From: Phlebotomus papatasi
Lineage: Eukaryota; Arthropoda; Insecta; Diptera; Psychodidae
Assembly (NCBI RefSeq): GCF_024763615.1
Contig: NC_077222.1
Location: 14,694,001-14,758,000 of the forward strand
Length of the DNA: 64,000 bases
Direction: 5' to 3'
The translations under genes and the position numbers were made by a program. Within the stretch, counting starts at the first letter, position 1; every line of letters begins with the position of its first letter. Positions 43,374 through 54,030 of the stretch are shown here, in pieces. The notes under the pieces were generated by a model, which saw nothing but the letters and a program-made list of their open reading frames with translations, searched no databases and was not told the DNA's origin.

Positions 43374-45836
43374 GTAGTTACTACTACGTTGAATCGGGTA
43401 CTTGCCATACTGGTTGTTTGGTTCCTCATACGATCAAAGTCGCAAAAGACATCATCCTGACAGTAGACTTGCAAGCCAACTTAAGTTGTCTGATATGAGT
43501 CTATAGACGTTATTCTTGCTGAAGTCAAAGTAGGATATTCGGTCTACTCCTTTGTTCTTTAACTTGACTGTATTTTGCCAACAATTCGATCTTGGACGAG
43601 ATCTTCTTCATTGCATGAAAGAGTTTGGGAGAACAAGCATCAGGGAAAAGATACAAAATTCCACATAAAAGCCCTTCTGATCTTGAAGGAATTCGGTCTG
43701 GATGTTGCCAGAAGCCAGTAACTAATTTCTACGGACTATTAATTTCTATAATTGAAGAAGAAAATAGAAGAATTTTAAAATTGTGATGGTTAGGTAGATG
43801 GTAAAAGAAAAAACAAAATTCTTGATGGAATGCTCACATCAAAGAAAGGACGAATAATCCATTGAGCTTGAATTATAATGAAGTTAAATGTCAACGACAA
43901 GAGGAGCAGTAAGTGTCTCAGGGCAGAACCCAGTGGAACAGTAAGCTCACATTTCAGTTTTCTCTTTTCGATTGACTTTCAAATATCCTTGGAGCTTATA
44001 AATCGATATCTAACACCCCTTTACTCTTGTTAAGATCCGAAAACTAGACTATTTACGAAAAATACAAACGAATTTTAGCAAAGTTTGAATCCTATCGAGG
44101 AATAATATATTTCGAGCTGACTACAATAGCTGACATAACAAATAATAAACACCTAAATTACCTTACTTTTATTGGATTGGAATTTATTATAAGAACCCCT
44201 TATACGATAAACTTTTTCACTTACGCTGTTGACTGTACGAACAACAATAATAGCTGGTACTATTCTTTCAAATGCTAATCCTGGCAGTAATTCCATATTT
44301 TATTTCAAAAAATTGCATAAAAAATATGTTTAATGTAAAGTTTTTAGAGACATCTAATTAGATAATAGTCGTATTTGAGTTACACAATTAGTAGCAATTA
44401 CCAAAGCAACTATTTTATAATTCAGGGAATTTCATTTCATCACGCAATAATTTCATAATTTGTGGCACATTTTTGAATTTTTTGGATTCGTGGATATGAT
44501 ATCGGTTTGGCTTTTATTCAAAAATTCCAATACTATTTATATTTGCAATTATACTAAACTTTAAAATATGATTTAGCAATTTGATAATTTTCTTTTAATA
44601 ATTGTAATATTAAAGTTTATATTTATACTCAATTTATTCTGAATTCAGCAGAAGGTTTTTGCAATAAATTCTACTTTGACAATCATAATATGGCTTTTAA
44701 CAACCTATTTAGTCTGATTCTTATCTTCAGATTGTTGTAATTCAATCCTGTCGTTTAGAGCCAAATGTAATTTATTGACTTGTATATGTAAAATAAATTG
44801 TATTGATTAAAATTGAACTATTTGAATTCCCCTTAGTCAACTATATAGTAATATAATTTGTTGATTTGTCTATACATTTGCTAGTTTTCGGATATTAAAT
44901 ATGATTTATTTGCTGGGACAAATAGCTATTGAGAATTTATTGCGGTATCTATACAATAATTGCTTTACCTAACACCCACAAATATATCGGTAAAACTTTA
45001 TTGGTTTCGATATGGTGTTTGTTGCAGAAGGACTTTTAATTAAATAAAATAAAAGCTTTATGGGGAAGATGAATACATTGACCTGTAGACATTTATTTTC
45101 TCGAGAGAGAGAGCGAGTTATTGAAGGCTTCCCATAAATTCATTTAATAGACGTAGTCACTCAAACTTTGTGTTCATTTCTTTTCGATTTCCATTAAGTG
45201 GGCGCCAACGCGACGCTATTTATGTATGATTGCGGATACGTGAACGATGTTTTTAGGGGTTTGATGGGTGCTGAATCCTTCCGAATGTTTCAGTCATCCA
45301 AAGTATATTGATGAGGTGATAGGAACTTATGGTGTAGAACAGAAAAGTTAACGAACTTTTATCGGCAAGAATACACATTTCAATTCCCAGGTGAATTTGC
45401 ACACTATCCTACCCAAGAAGCAAAAAAGTTGTCTTAAAAATTAAAATTTTCAGAAGATCTTAGACAGTCCTTAAAAAATATTAATTCTTAACAGAAAGTA
45501 GAGAAACAGAGAGGTAGAGTTTAATTCAAAGGAATAGTCTAGTAGTCATCTGTTCGGAGACGGCTACCAGACTATAAGACTATAAATCATGAACTATGCA
45601 CAATTTACAGTTTAGGCTATAATTCTTGCGAACAACAGATAAGCTTGGGATATAATTGATGCAAATTGAGCACATTCATTAGTTCCGGGTAGTCCAATAA
45701 CTTGGCTATATGGGTATAATTTGGCTAAATTGCAGTTCGAGTTTGAAACTCTAGACCTCTAGAAAGATAGGCTGCTGCTAGAGTTTCCTCTTTGTGCTAC
45801 CATCTACTATTCTTGCTCGACTACTATTTCTTAAAA
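43374..45836. other. No feature recognised
   Basis: AT-rich, especially 44280-44900, with stops in all frames. No gene or clear repeat. Confidence 0.45.
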
Positions 45837-45839
45837 TCA

Positions 45840-46089
45840 AGTTATAGCCTCATCTTGGCTGCAGATAGATAGATTCATTTTGGGGGCAGCAAGTGGCATC
45901 CATTCATACACTTCCAGCTCCTCTTCCGGTCCAGCCTCAGCTTCAGCCGCTCCATCCTTTTCGTGCATCATGTCCTCCCCAATTCGTTTGTTGCATCCAG
46001 ACCTTTGTTTAAGCCCCTTATGCATCCCCTTATGCATCCCCTTATGCATCCCCTTATTCGGTTATCCCTTACGGGTTTTGTGTATTATG
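45840..46089 (-). repeat. Probable retrotransposon 3' UTR with 12 bp tandem repeats
   Basis: Directly downstream (minus strand) of the RNase H pseudogene stop. It contains about 3.5 copies of ATGCATAAGGGG (46014-46058) and then a less AT-rich open stretch (45837-46049, 70 codons, 'AAEAEAGPEEELEVYEWMPL'). It may be untranslated tail sequence of the element or a piece of a captured exon; no family is recognised. Confidence 0.4.
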
Positions 46090-47520
46090 CTAGACAGTCC
46101 TTCGGATAAATTCCATTAGATAAACCGGCTTCAATTTTGGTACATCATTCCAGTAGAGCACCACTTTTCCAAGTAGCACTCGTCTTGTGTTGTGAAGGCT
46201 GCGACAGTCAGCGTTCTTAACGACCTCTACAGGTTGTAATATACTCAACACCCAAGTGGGGTGTTTGTTTAGACAGTGTCCGGTGAGAAGATCAGCAAAC
46301 TGCTGCGCTTTACAGTGGTTACTGCTCGCCAGGTGCTCCGTATATTTCCTATCCACAAGTAACATAAACAGTCTGGAGACGCGACAATAGCCGCCCAGAC
46401 CGCTTAGTGTTGTGCAAGTAAGTCCTCTTTAAAGATGGTTTTCTTCATTTTAGAGAACACTCTCACAGCAGGCTCGAGACCGATGAATTCGTTCTTCGCT
46501 CCTACCATCGCGAGGCGATTGGCCTCTTTATTACCCGCAATACCACAGCACTCAGGCACCAAATGTAGAGCGATCTCTCGGGTATTTGAGACCGCTTGTA
46601 ATATTTTTCCGGCACTCGAGCACTAACAGAGAACGGGATTTGTTTCCTGGTATGGAAAGTACAGCAGCTCTGCTGTCAGAGAATATGTTTGTCAGAAACG
46701 TCAGACTCAGGCTTCTAATCCCGATTAGAATTGCTGTGACCTCAGACTGGAGTACAGTAGTATAGGGGAGACTGGGGCAAAATTTGTTAGAACGAAAATT
46801 TCAATATTCACTATTTTCTAAAATAAAAGAGACTGAGGCTTGAAATTTTTATTATAGATAGCCTTCATGAACCTTCTTAAACTTACAAAGTTTCAAGGGA
46901 TTCGAGGAAGGATTATGTAAAACAAAAAAATAATAAATTTTTGAGCCCTATTTTTGGAATATTTGGCTTACAGAAAATATCAATACTGATTAGCTCAATT
47001 GAAGCACATTTCTCGTTAAGATAGAGAAAAATTGTCTTCGACAAAGTTGAAGAGGAATAAATTTCCTATAAAAATATGTCTATTTGATATTTTTAAGGTT
47101 TGCGAAAGTAAAACGTCACAAATTAATCCGAAGACTGACAAAATTTGCCCCAGCAATTTTGAGAATTTCCACAAAATCGACTTTTAGAAAATGATTCGAA
47201 AATCACATTTCTTTCGAGATAGAGAAAATAGTCTTCTGCAATGTTGTAAAGCAGTAAATTTCCTTTAAGAATATGCTCATTATAAAACGTTTAATTTTTC
47301 TCAGAGATCGTGAAAGAATTAAATATGCGTTTTGACAAGTTTTGCCCCAGTCTCCCCTACCGGCCAAGTGGTACAGACCCGCCAAGTCCGAGATCCGGAC
47401 AGTGATACCCGGCCCCAGAAAGAGCCCTCTTCTCGTAAGCCGTCGGTAAAGAGTGCCATCGTATCGGGATCATTGATGTCCTCTTGGCTGGAACTTCTGA
47501 GCCATTATTTCTAGCGCTTT
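46090..47520 (-). pseudogene. Non-LTR retrotransposon RNase H and C-terminal region, split by a MITE
   Basis: Minus strand. Upstream of the MITE, 'DTMALFTDGLREEG' (47490-47440) carries the first RNase H Asp in TDG. After the MITE come 'VLQSEVTAIL' with the catalytic Glu (about 46745), 'IFSDSRAAVLSI' with the next Asp (about 46680), then in a shifted frame 'IALHLVPECCGIAGNKEANR' (about 46575-46516) matching the usual VPGHSGI.GNE.AD block, and 'FIGLEPAVRVF'. The end is 'LTGHCLNKHPTWVLSI' then 'LKPVYLMEFIRRTV' with a stop at 46090. An RNase H domain after the reverse transcriptase is typical of I-clade elements. Several frameshifts are present; it is inactive. Confidence 0.8.
46763..47359. mobile_element. 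597 bp TA-flanked MITE inside the RNase H remnant
   Basis: The ends TAGGGGAGACTGGGGCAAAA and TTTTGCCCCAGTCTCCCCTA are perfect for about 20 bp, with TA at each side. The interior has two diverged copies of a block containing 'gagatagagaaaa..gtcttc' and 'aatttcct'. A half copy is at 5650-5812. Confidence 0.85.
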
Positions 47521-47810
47521 TAATAGCTCCTCAAAGGGCTTCTTCCAGTAATTTCAATAATTTCCAGTAATTTCAGTAAGTGACTTTGTTCTCAGCTATT
47601 CGGAAACTTTTCTTTAATTTTAACATTTAAGAATTGTTTTCCTCGATCCGATCTACTATGTCCAATCGAGGAAGATCATCTTTAAATTCTAGAATTAAAG
47701 AAAATATTACAGCTAAATGATTGAAATACTGCCTTTCGACTCTCTCGCAAATAATGATAAGGCTAAGCTTTGAAGTCGGGCATTATTAAAATGCCCGTCT
47801 TAGGGGAAAC

Positions 47811-48005
47811 TGGAGCAGAAGTAAACACGGATTAGTTGTAAACACTGCAATTTTTTAAATTACAGACTTTAGAGGACAAGACCTATATAAATTCATAGAT
47901 ACCATAGGGATCCTTATCTACTAGAGAAATGATCGATACAAGTCCAAGTAGTATAGATATAAATATCTGTGTTTCGTGCTACCCCATGTTTACTACTGCC
48001 CATGG
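47811..48005 (+). mobile_element. MITE family G, copy 1 (right end decayed)
   Basis: TAGGGGAAACTGGAGCAGAA at the left. The body ('gtaaacac..ttagttgtaaacac', 'aagtccaagtagtatag') matches 57926-58140. The right terminus is lost after 'gtttactactgcc'. Confidence 0.65.
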
Positions 48006-48187
48006 TATCGTCATATGCATTAGGTCGACAATTCTACTCTAAACAAAGTGTCTACAGTGTAAAACAATGGTTCTGCTGATCCTCACGTACTGGTATGAAT
48101 CTGAAACGTGGATTGTGTTCAGTATACGATGAAGACTGATTTGAACCTACTTAACTGTGATATCGTCGGTTGACTCGACCGTTCTTG

Positions 48188-48392
48188 TAGGGAGAAGTGG
48201 GGTACCTTTGAAAGTGGGGAACCTTTGAAATTGGGATTATTTTTAATCAAAATTGAGCCCTATCGTTATATAATTTAGCTTTTCAATCTGTTTGTGCCGC
48301 TAAATTATATCACGATAAGGCTCAATTTTATTTAAACGAAAAATCCCAATTTCAAAGGTGCCCCACTTTCAAAGGTGCCCCACTTCCCCCTA
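48188..48392. mobile_element. MITE family F, copy 3 (205 bp, uninterrupted)
   Basis: TA-flanked ends, with 'gaagtggggtacctttgaaa' doubled at the left and 'aaaggtgccccacttt' doubled at the right. It is palindromic through 'ctatcgttatataatttagc' and 'taaattatatcacgataagg'. Confidence 0.8.
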
Positions 48393-48639
48393 CCTGCATT
48401 TCTATTGTATAAGCATTTAATTCAAGAGACGGTGAAGTTTGTATCGTCGTATCGTTTGTATTAAATGTAAATGTAACACAAAAACAGATACAATAACAGT
48501 AGATGCATTTTTCGTTACGTATGAGCAATAATGAGGAAAGTGTTATCGTCAAACAAGTACGACGTCGTAGATTCCAGTTGACTGATCATTAGAAAGCATG
48601 AGGATGACCAAGCTTGGAACGTCTTTAAGGTAAACCCTA

Positions 48640-48859
48640 TAGGGGAGACCGGGGCAGAATTAGCTAGCAAATGAAATTTTCCATTGCGTATAATTTGTAA
48701 AAAAAAATGTTTGTACCAGGCTGATAAATATTTCAATGAATGGGAAGGGATGTGTTTACTTCGAATAAGTAGTGGTTTTCTCAATATTCCTTCTAAGGCA
48801 GGCTATAGAATTCCACTGTCTAAAACCATGCATGGCTAATTCTGCCCCGGTCTTCCCTA
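48640..48859. mobile_element. 220 bp TA-flanked MITE
   Basis: TAGGGGAGACCGGGGCAGAA and 'ttctgccccggtcttcccta'. Its termini resemble those at 46763-47359 but the body differs. Confidence 0.8.
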
Positions 48860-49325
48860 CTTCTAAAAGTGGAGACTAGTTCAGTTTTCGAGGACAAGAG
48901 GTAGCTTATTAGGGGTACCGAAACGCAAAACAGTGCGACATAATCTTTCCGTACAGAAGTAGATCTTGAAAAATTCGAAAATCTATTTGAAGACCCAAAA
49001 AAGAGACTTTCTTACTTCTTAATACTTTCGCAAGGTGGCGGAAGTTACATCCTGTTCGAATTTCGAAGTGCTCAAGTGTCAAAATGTGACGGTCTTCGCA
49101 TTGTTGTGAGGAATAAAACAGAACAACAACGTTTACTGTTTTTGCCCCAGTAGTTAATCGCTCCATAATCACTAAGTAACTCTTTTGCCAGCTTTTTAGT
49201 GTGATATTTGATAAATTTTCCCCACATTGTTCGAAAATTTAGTATAAAAATTCGAAATTGAATTTGAATTATTCGAACTTCAACGACTTTTTGTGCAAAT
49301 AGAGTTCCATTTACCTTTCATCCAA

Positions 49326-49735
49326 ACCTCCCTGAAGCTGGCCGAAGGCCAGCCGAATGCGGGTTTGTGACTTGGCTAAGAAAAACCGTTGCAAATTCAA
49401 ATATTTTTTTTTGTGTCTTGACTAAAAAACACTGAGAAAAATTAAAATAAATGCAGGAAAATGAAATGAAAATTCAGGAAAAACTTCATTTAAATGAAAA
49501 TTAAGGTGCGTGTCTTGGCTAAAATAAAATATTTTCTCTCATATTTTCCAATATTTTCTTTCAAAACATAATTCATAAAGATACAAATTTCAAACAAAAT
49601 ATCCTGATCCACTTAATTGATACCACTAGGTAGGAGTTGAAAAAACTCAGTAATAATTACATTTACATGTATTTTCATAAATCCAATGAAGAAAATTAGC
49701 AAACATATCAAAGAATCAATTTCCTCAATTTTCTT
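49326..49735 (+). repeat. Foldback left outer arm
   Basis: About 410 bp, the complement of 53557-53959. Near its tip is the small palindrome 'gaagctggccgaaggccagc'. The inner part is AT-rich. Confidence 0.9.
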
Positions 49736-50060
49736 CTACGGGGTTGCTGGAGATGTGACATCCCAAAATAAATAGCCCACTTCATCCTGAACATGATCTA
49801 CCATGCGTCATGTGCGAAGGAATTCTGACTTCCGGTTTATGAGCCCATGACTCTGACCCATGTAAGAAAAACTCAATGAGAATCCATTTCTACTAAATAG
49901 TTAATTCTTCCAATTTTCTCCTACGGGGTTGCTGGAGATGTGACATCCCAAAATAAATAGCCCACTTCATCCTGAACATGAGATCATCCCACCCATTCAT
50001 CCTGAACATGTCTACCATGCGTCATATGCGAAGGAATTCTGACTTCCAGTTTATGAGCCA
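49736..50060 (-). repeat. Inverted monomers of the 185 bp repeat (left side)
   Basis: One complete and one rearranged monomer in minus orientation ('cggggttgctggagatgtga' at 49740 and 49925). The second contains a small duplication of 'catcctgaacatg'. Confidence 0.85.
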
Positions 50061-50146
50061 ATGAGTCATATGAGCGATCGACGCCGAGAAATTTTCGGCG
50101 GCTGCGGCTAAAATTTTAAAAATGTCTACGGCTCGCTGCGCTCATG
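50061..50146. other. Centre of the foldback between opposed monomers
   Basis: A short GC-richer spacer with 'cgacgccgagaaattttcgg' and 'gctcgctgcgctcat'. It separates minus- and plus-oriented monomers and is unlike the rest of the element. Confidence 0.6.
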
Positions 50147-53100
50147 GGCTTATAAACCGGAAGTCAGAATTCCTTCGCACATGACGTATGGTAGATCATG
50201 TTCAGGATGAAGTGGGCTATTTATTTTGGGATGTCACATCTCCAGCAACCCCGTAGGAGAAAATTGGAAGAATTATACATGTTCAGGATGAAGTGGGCTA
50301 CTTATTTTGGGATATCACATCTCCAGTATTTTCGCACATGTAGATCATGTTCAGGATGAAGTGGGCTATTTATTTTGGGATGTCACATCTCCAGCAACCC
50401 CGTAGGAGAAAATTGGAAGAATTAACTATTTAGTAGAAATGGATTCTCATTGAGTTTTTCTTACATGGGTCAGAGTCATGGGCTCATAAACCGGAAGTCA
50501 GAATTCCTTCGCACATGACGCATGGTAGATCATGTTCAGGATGAAGTGGGCTACTTATTTTGGGATATCACATCTCCAGCAACCCCGTAGGAGAAAATTG
50601 GAAGAATTAACTATTTAGTAGAAATGGATTCTCATTGAGTTTTTCTTACATGGGTCAGAGTCATGGGCTTATAAACCGGAAGTCAGAATTCCTTCGCACA
50701 TGACGTATGGTAGATCATGTTCAGGATGAAGTGGGCTATTTATTTTGGGATGTCACATCTCCAGCAACCCCGTAGGAGAAAATTGGAAGAATTAACTATT
50801 TAGTAGAAATGGATTCTCATTGAGTTTTTCTTACATGGGTCAGAGTCATGGGCTCATAAACCGGAAGTCAGAATTCCTTCGCACATGACGCATGGTAGAT
50901 CATGTTCAGGATGAAGTGGGCTATTTATTTTGGGATGTCACATCTCCAGCAACCCCGTAGGAGAAAATTGGAAGAATTAACTATTTAGTAGAAATGGATT
51001 CTCATTGAGTTTTTCTTACATGGGTCAGAGTCATGGGCTCATAAACCGGAAGTCAGAATTCCTTCGCACATGACGCATGGTAGATCATGTTCAGGATGAA
51101 GTGGGCTATTTATTTTGGGATGTCACATCTCCAGCAACCCCGTAGGAGAAAATTGGAAGAATTAACTATTTAGTAGAAATGGATTCTCATTGAGTTTTTC
51201 TTACATGGGTCAGAGTCATGGGCTTATAAACCGGAAGTCAGAATTCCTTCGCACATGACGTATGGTAGATCATGTTCAGGATGAAGTGGGCTATTTATTT
51301 TGGGATGTCACATCTCCAGCAACCCCGTAGGAGAAAATTGGAAGAATTAACTATTTAGTAGAAATGGATTCTCATTGAGTTTTTCTTACATGGGTCAGAG
51401 TCATGGGCTCATAAACCGGAAGTCAGAATTCCTTCGCACATGACGCATGGTAGATCATGTTCAGGATGAAGTGGGCTACTTATTTTGGGATATCACATCT
51501 CCAGCAACCCCGTAGGAGAAAATTGGAAGAATTAACTATTTAGTAGAAATGGATTCTCATTGAGTTTTTCTTACATGGGTCAGAGTCATGGGCTTATAAA
51601 CCGGAAGTCAGAATTCCTTCGCACATGACGTATGGTAGATCATGTTCAGGATGAAGTGGGCTATTTATTTTGGGATGTCACATCTCCAGCAACCCCGTAG
51701 GAGAAAATTGGAAGAATTAACTATTTAGTAGAAATGGATTCTCATTGAGTTTTTCTTACATGGGTCAGAGTCATGGGCTCATAAACCGGAAGTCAGAATT
51801 CCTTCGCACATGACGCATGGTAGATCATGTTCAGGATGAAGTGGGCTATTTATTTTGGGATGTCACATCTCCAGCAACCCCGTAGGAGAAAATTGGAAGA
51901 ATTAACTATTTAGTAGAAATGGATTCTCATTGAGTTTTTCTTACATGGGTCAGAGTCATGGGCTCATAAACCGGAAGTCAGAATTCCTTCGCACATGACG
52001 CATGGTAGATCATGTTCAGGATGAAGTGGGCTATTTATTTTGGGATGTCACATCTCCAGCAACCCCGTAGGAGAAAATTGGAAGAATTAACTATTTAGTA
52101 GAAATGGATTCTCATTGAGTTTTTCTTACATGGGTCAGAGTCATGGGCTTATAAACCGGAAGTCAGAATTCCTTCGCACATGACGCATGGTAGATCATGT
52201 TCAGGATGAAGTGGGCTATTTATTTTGGGATGTCACATCTCCAGCAACCCCGTAGGAGAAAATTGGAAGAATTAACTATTTAGTAGAAATGGATTCTCAT
52301 TGAGTTTTTCTTACATGGGTCAGAGTCATGGGCTTATAAACTGGAAGTCAGAATTCCTTCGCACATGACGCATGGTAGATCATGTTCAGGATGAAGTGGG
52401 CTACTTATTTTGGGATATCACATCTCCAGCAACCCCGTAGGAGAAAATTGGAAGAATTAACTATTTAGTAGAAATGGATTCTCATTGAGTTTTTCTTACA
52501 TGGGTCAGAGTCATGGGCTTATAAACCGGAAGTCAGAATTCCTTCGCACATGACGCATGGTAGATCATGTTCAGGATGAAGTGGGCTATTTATTTTGGGA
52601 TGTCACATCTCCAGCAACCCCGTAGGAGAAAATTGGAAGAATTAACTATTTAGTAGAAATGGATTCTCATTGAGTTTTTCTTACATGGGTCAGAGTCATG
52701 GGCTTATAAACCGGAAGTCAGAATTCCTTCGCACATGACGCATGGTAGATCATGTTCAGGATGAAGTGGGCTACTTATTTTGGGATGTCACATCTCCAGC
52801 AACCCCGTAGGAGAAAATTGGAAGAATTAACTATTTAGTAGAAATGGATTCTCATTGAGTTTTTCTTACATGGGTCAGAGTCATGGGCTCATAAACCGGA
52901 AGTCAGAATTCCTTCGCACATGACGCATGGTAGATCATGTTCAGGATGAAGTGGGCTATTTATTTTGGGATGTCACATCTCCAGCAACCCCGTTGGAGAA
53001 AATTGGAAGAATTAACTATTTAGTAGAAATGGATTCTCATTGAGTTTTTCTTACATGGGTCAGAGTCATGGGCTCATAAACCGGAAGTCAGAATTCCTTC

Positions 53101-53556
53101 GCACATGACGCATGGTAGATCATGTTCAGGATGAAGTGGGCTATTTATTTTGGGATGTCACATCTCCAGCAACCCCGTAGGAGAAAATTGGAAGAATTAA
53201 CTATTTAGTAGAAATGGATTCTCATTGAGTTTTTCTTACATGGGTCAGAGTCATGGGCTCATAAACCGGAAGTCAGAATTCCTTCGCACATGACGCATGG
53301 TAGATCATGTTCAGGATGAAGTGGGCTATTTATTTTGGGATGTCACATCTCCAGCAACCCCGTAGGAGAAAATTGGAAGAATTAACTATTTAGTAGAAAT
53401 GGATTCTCATTGAGTTTTTCTTACATGGGTCAGAGTCATGGGCTCATAAACCTTAAGTCAGAATTCCTTCGCACATGACGCATGGTAGATCATGTTCAGG
53501 ATGAAGTGGGCTATTTATTTTGGGATGTCACATCTCCAGCAACCCCGTAGGAGAAA
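50147..53556 (+). repeat. Tandem array of 185 bp monomers
   Basis: After rearranged monomers (50147-50480), the monomer start 'ggctcataaa' or 'ggcttataaa' recurs at 50481 and then every 185 bp to 53441 without one inserted or deleted base (16 exact periods). Monomers differ only at a few positions. Monomers 1-5 and 6-10 share the same order of variants, giving a 925 bp higher-order unit. There are no spacers and no coding frame. Confidence 0.95.
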
Positions 53557-53959
53557 ATTGAGGAAATTGATTCTTTGATATGTTTGCTAATTTTCTTCAT
53601 TAGATTTATGAAAATACATGTAAATGTGATTATTACTGAGTTTTTTCAACTCCTACCTAGTGGTATCAATTAAGTGGATCAGGATATTTTGTTTGAAATT
53701 TGTATCTTTATGAATTATGTTTTGAAAGAAAATATTGGAAAATATGAGAGAAAATATTTTATTTTAGCCAAGACACGCACCTTAATTTTCATTTAAATGA
53801 AGTTTTTCCTGAATTTTCATTTCATTTTCCTGCATTTATTTTAATTTTTCTCAGTGTTTTTTAGTCAAGACACAAAAAAAATATTTGAATTTGCAACGGT
53901 TTTTCTTAGCCAAGTCACAAACCCGCATTCGGCTGGCCTTCGGCCAGCTTCAGGGAGGT
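53557..53959 (-). repeat. Foldback right outer arm
   Basis: Complement of the left arm. The last monomer is cut at 'gagaaaattg' and continues directly into the arm. Confidence 0.9.
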
Positions 53960-54030
53960 TTCATCCAAGACACTATTGGAGAATCAAAATCTACTTGTGA
54001 TCGGGCTCAATAAGTCTAAATGCAAAGCAA

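Larger units (their letters stand above)
49326..53959. mobile_element. 4.6 kb foldback element with internal 185 bp tandem array
   Basis: The ends ACCTCCCTGAAGCTGG and CCAGCTTCAGGGAGGT are flanked by TTCATCCAA at 49317-49325 and 53960-53968. The related family D copy at 17195-17215 has a single TTTATCCAA, so a 9 bp duplication is supported. The outer arms (49326-49735, 53557-53959) are near-perfect inverted repeats. Inward of each lie copies of a 185 bp monomer in opposite orientation: fewer than two on the left, more than seventeen on the right. No transposase is seen. The layout parallels Drosophila FB elements, and 9 bp duplications are also typical of Mutator-like elements. Confidence 0.9.
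48935..54030 (-). mobile_element. TIR element family D, partial copy split by a foldback
   Basis: 48935-49325 and 53960-54030 together match the complement of 17150-17585. Both outer termini are missing. The frame at 48953-49150 (plus strand, 66 codons before a TAG) parallels 17353-17586. The break at 49326 is the foldback insertion. Confidence 0.75.

Noticed and set aside
50147..53556. CRISPR-like array
   Set aside because: Monomers are contiguous 185 bp units without unique spacers, in a transposon of a eukaryotic genome.
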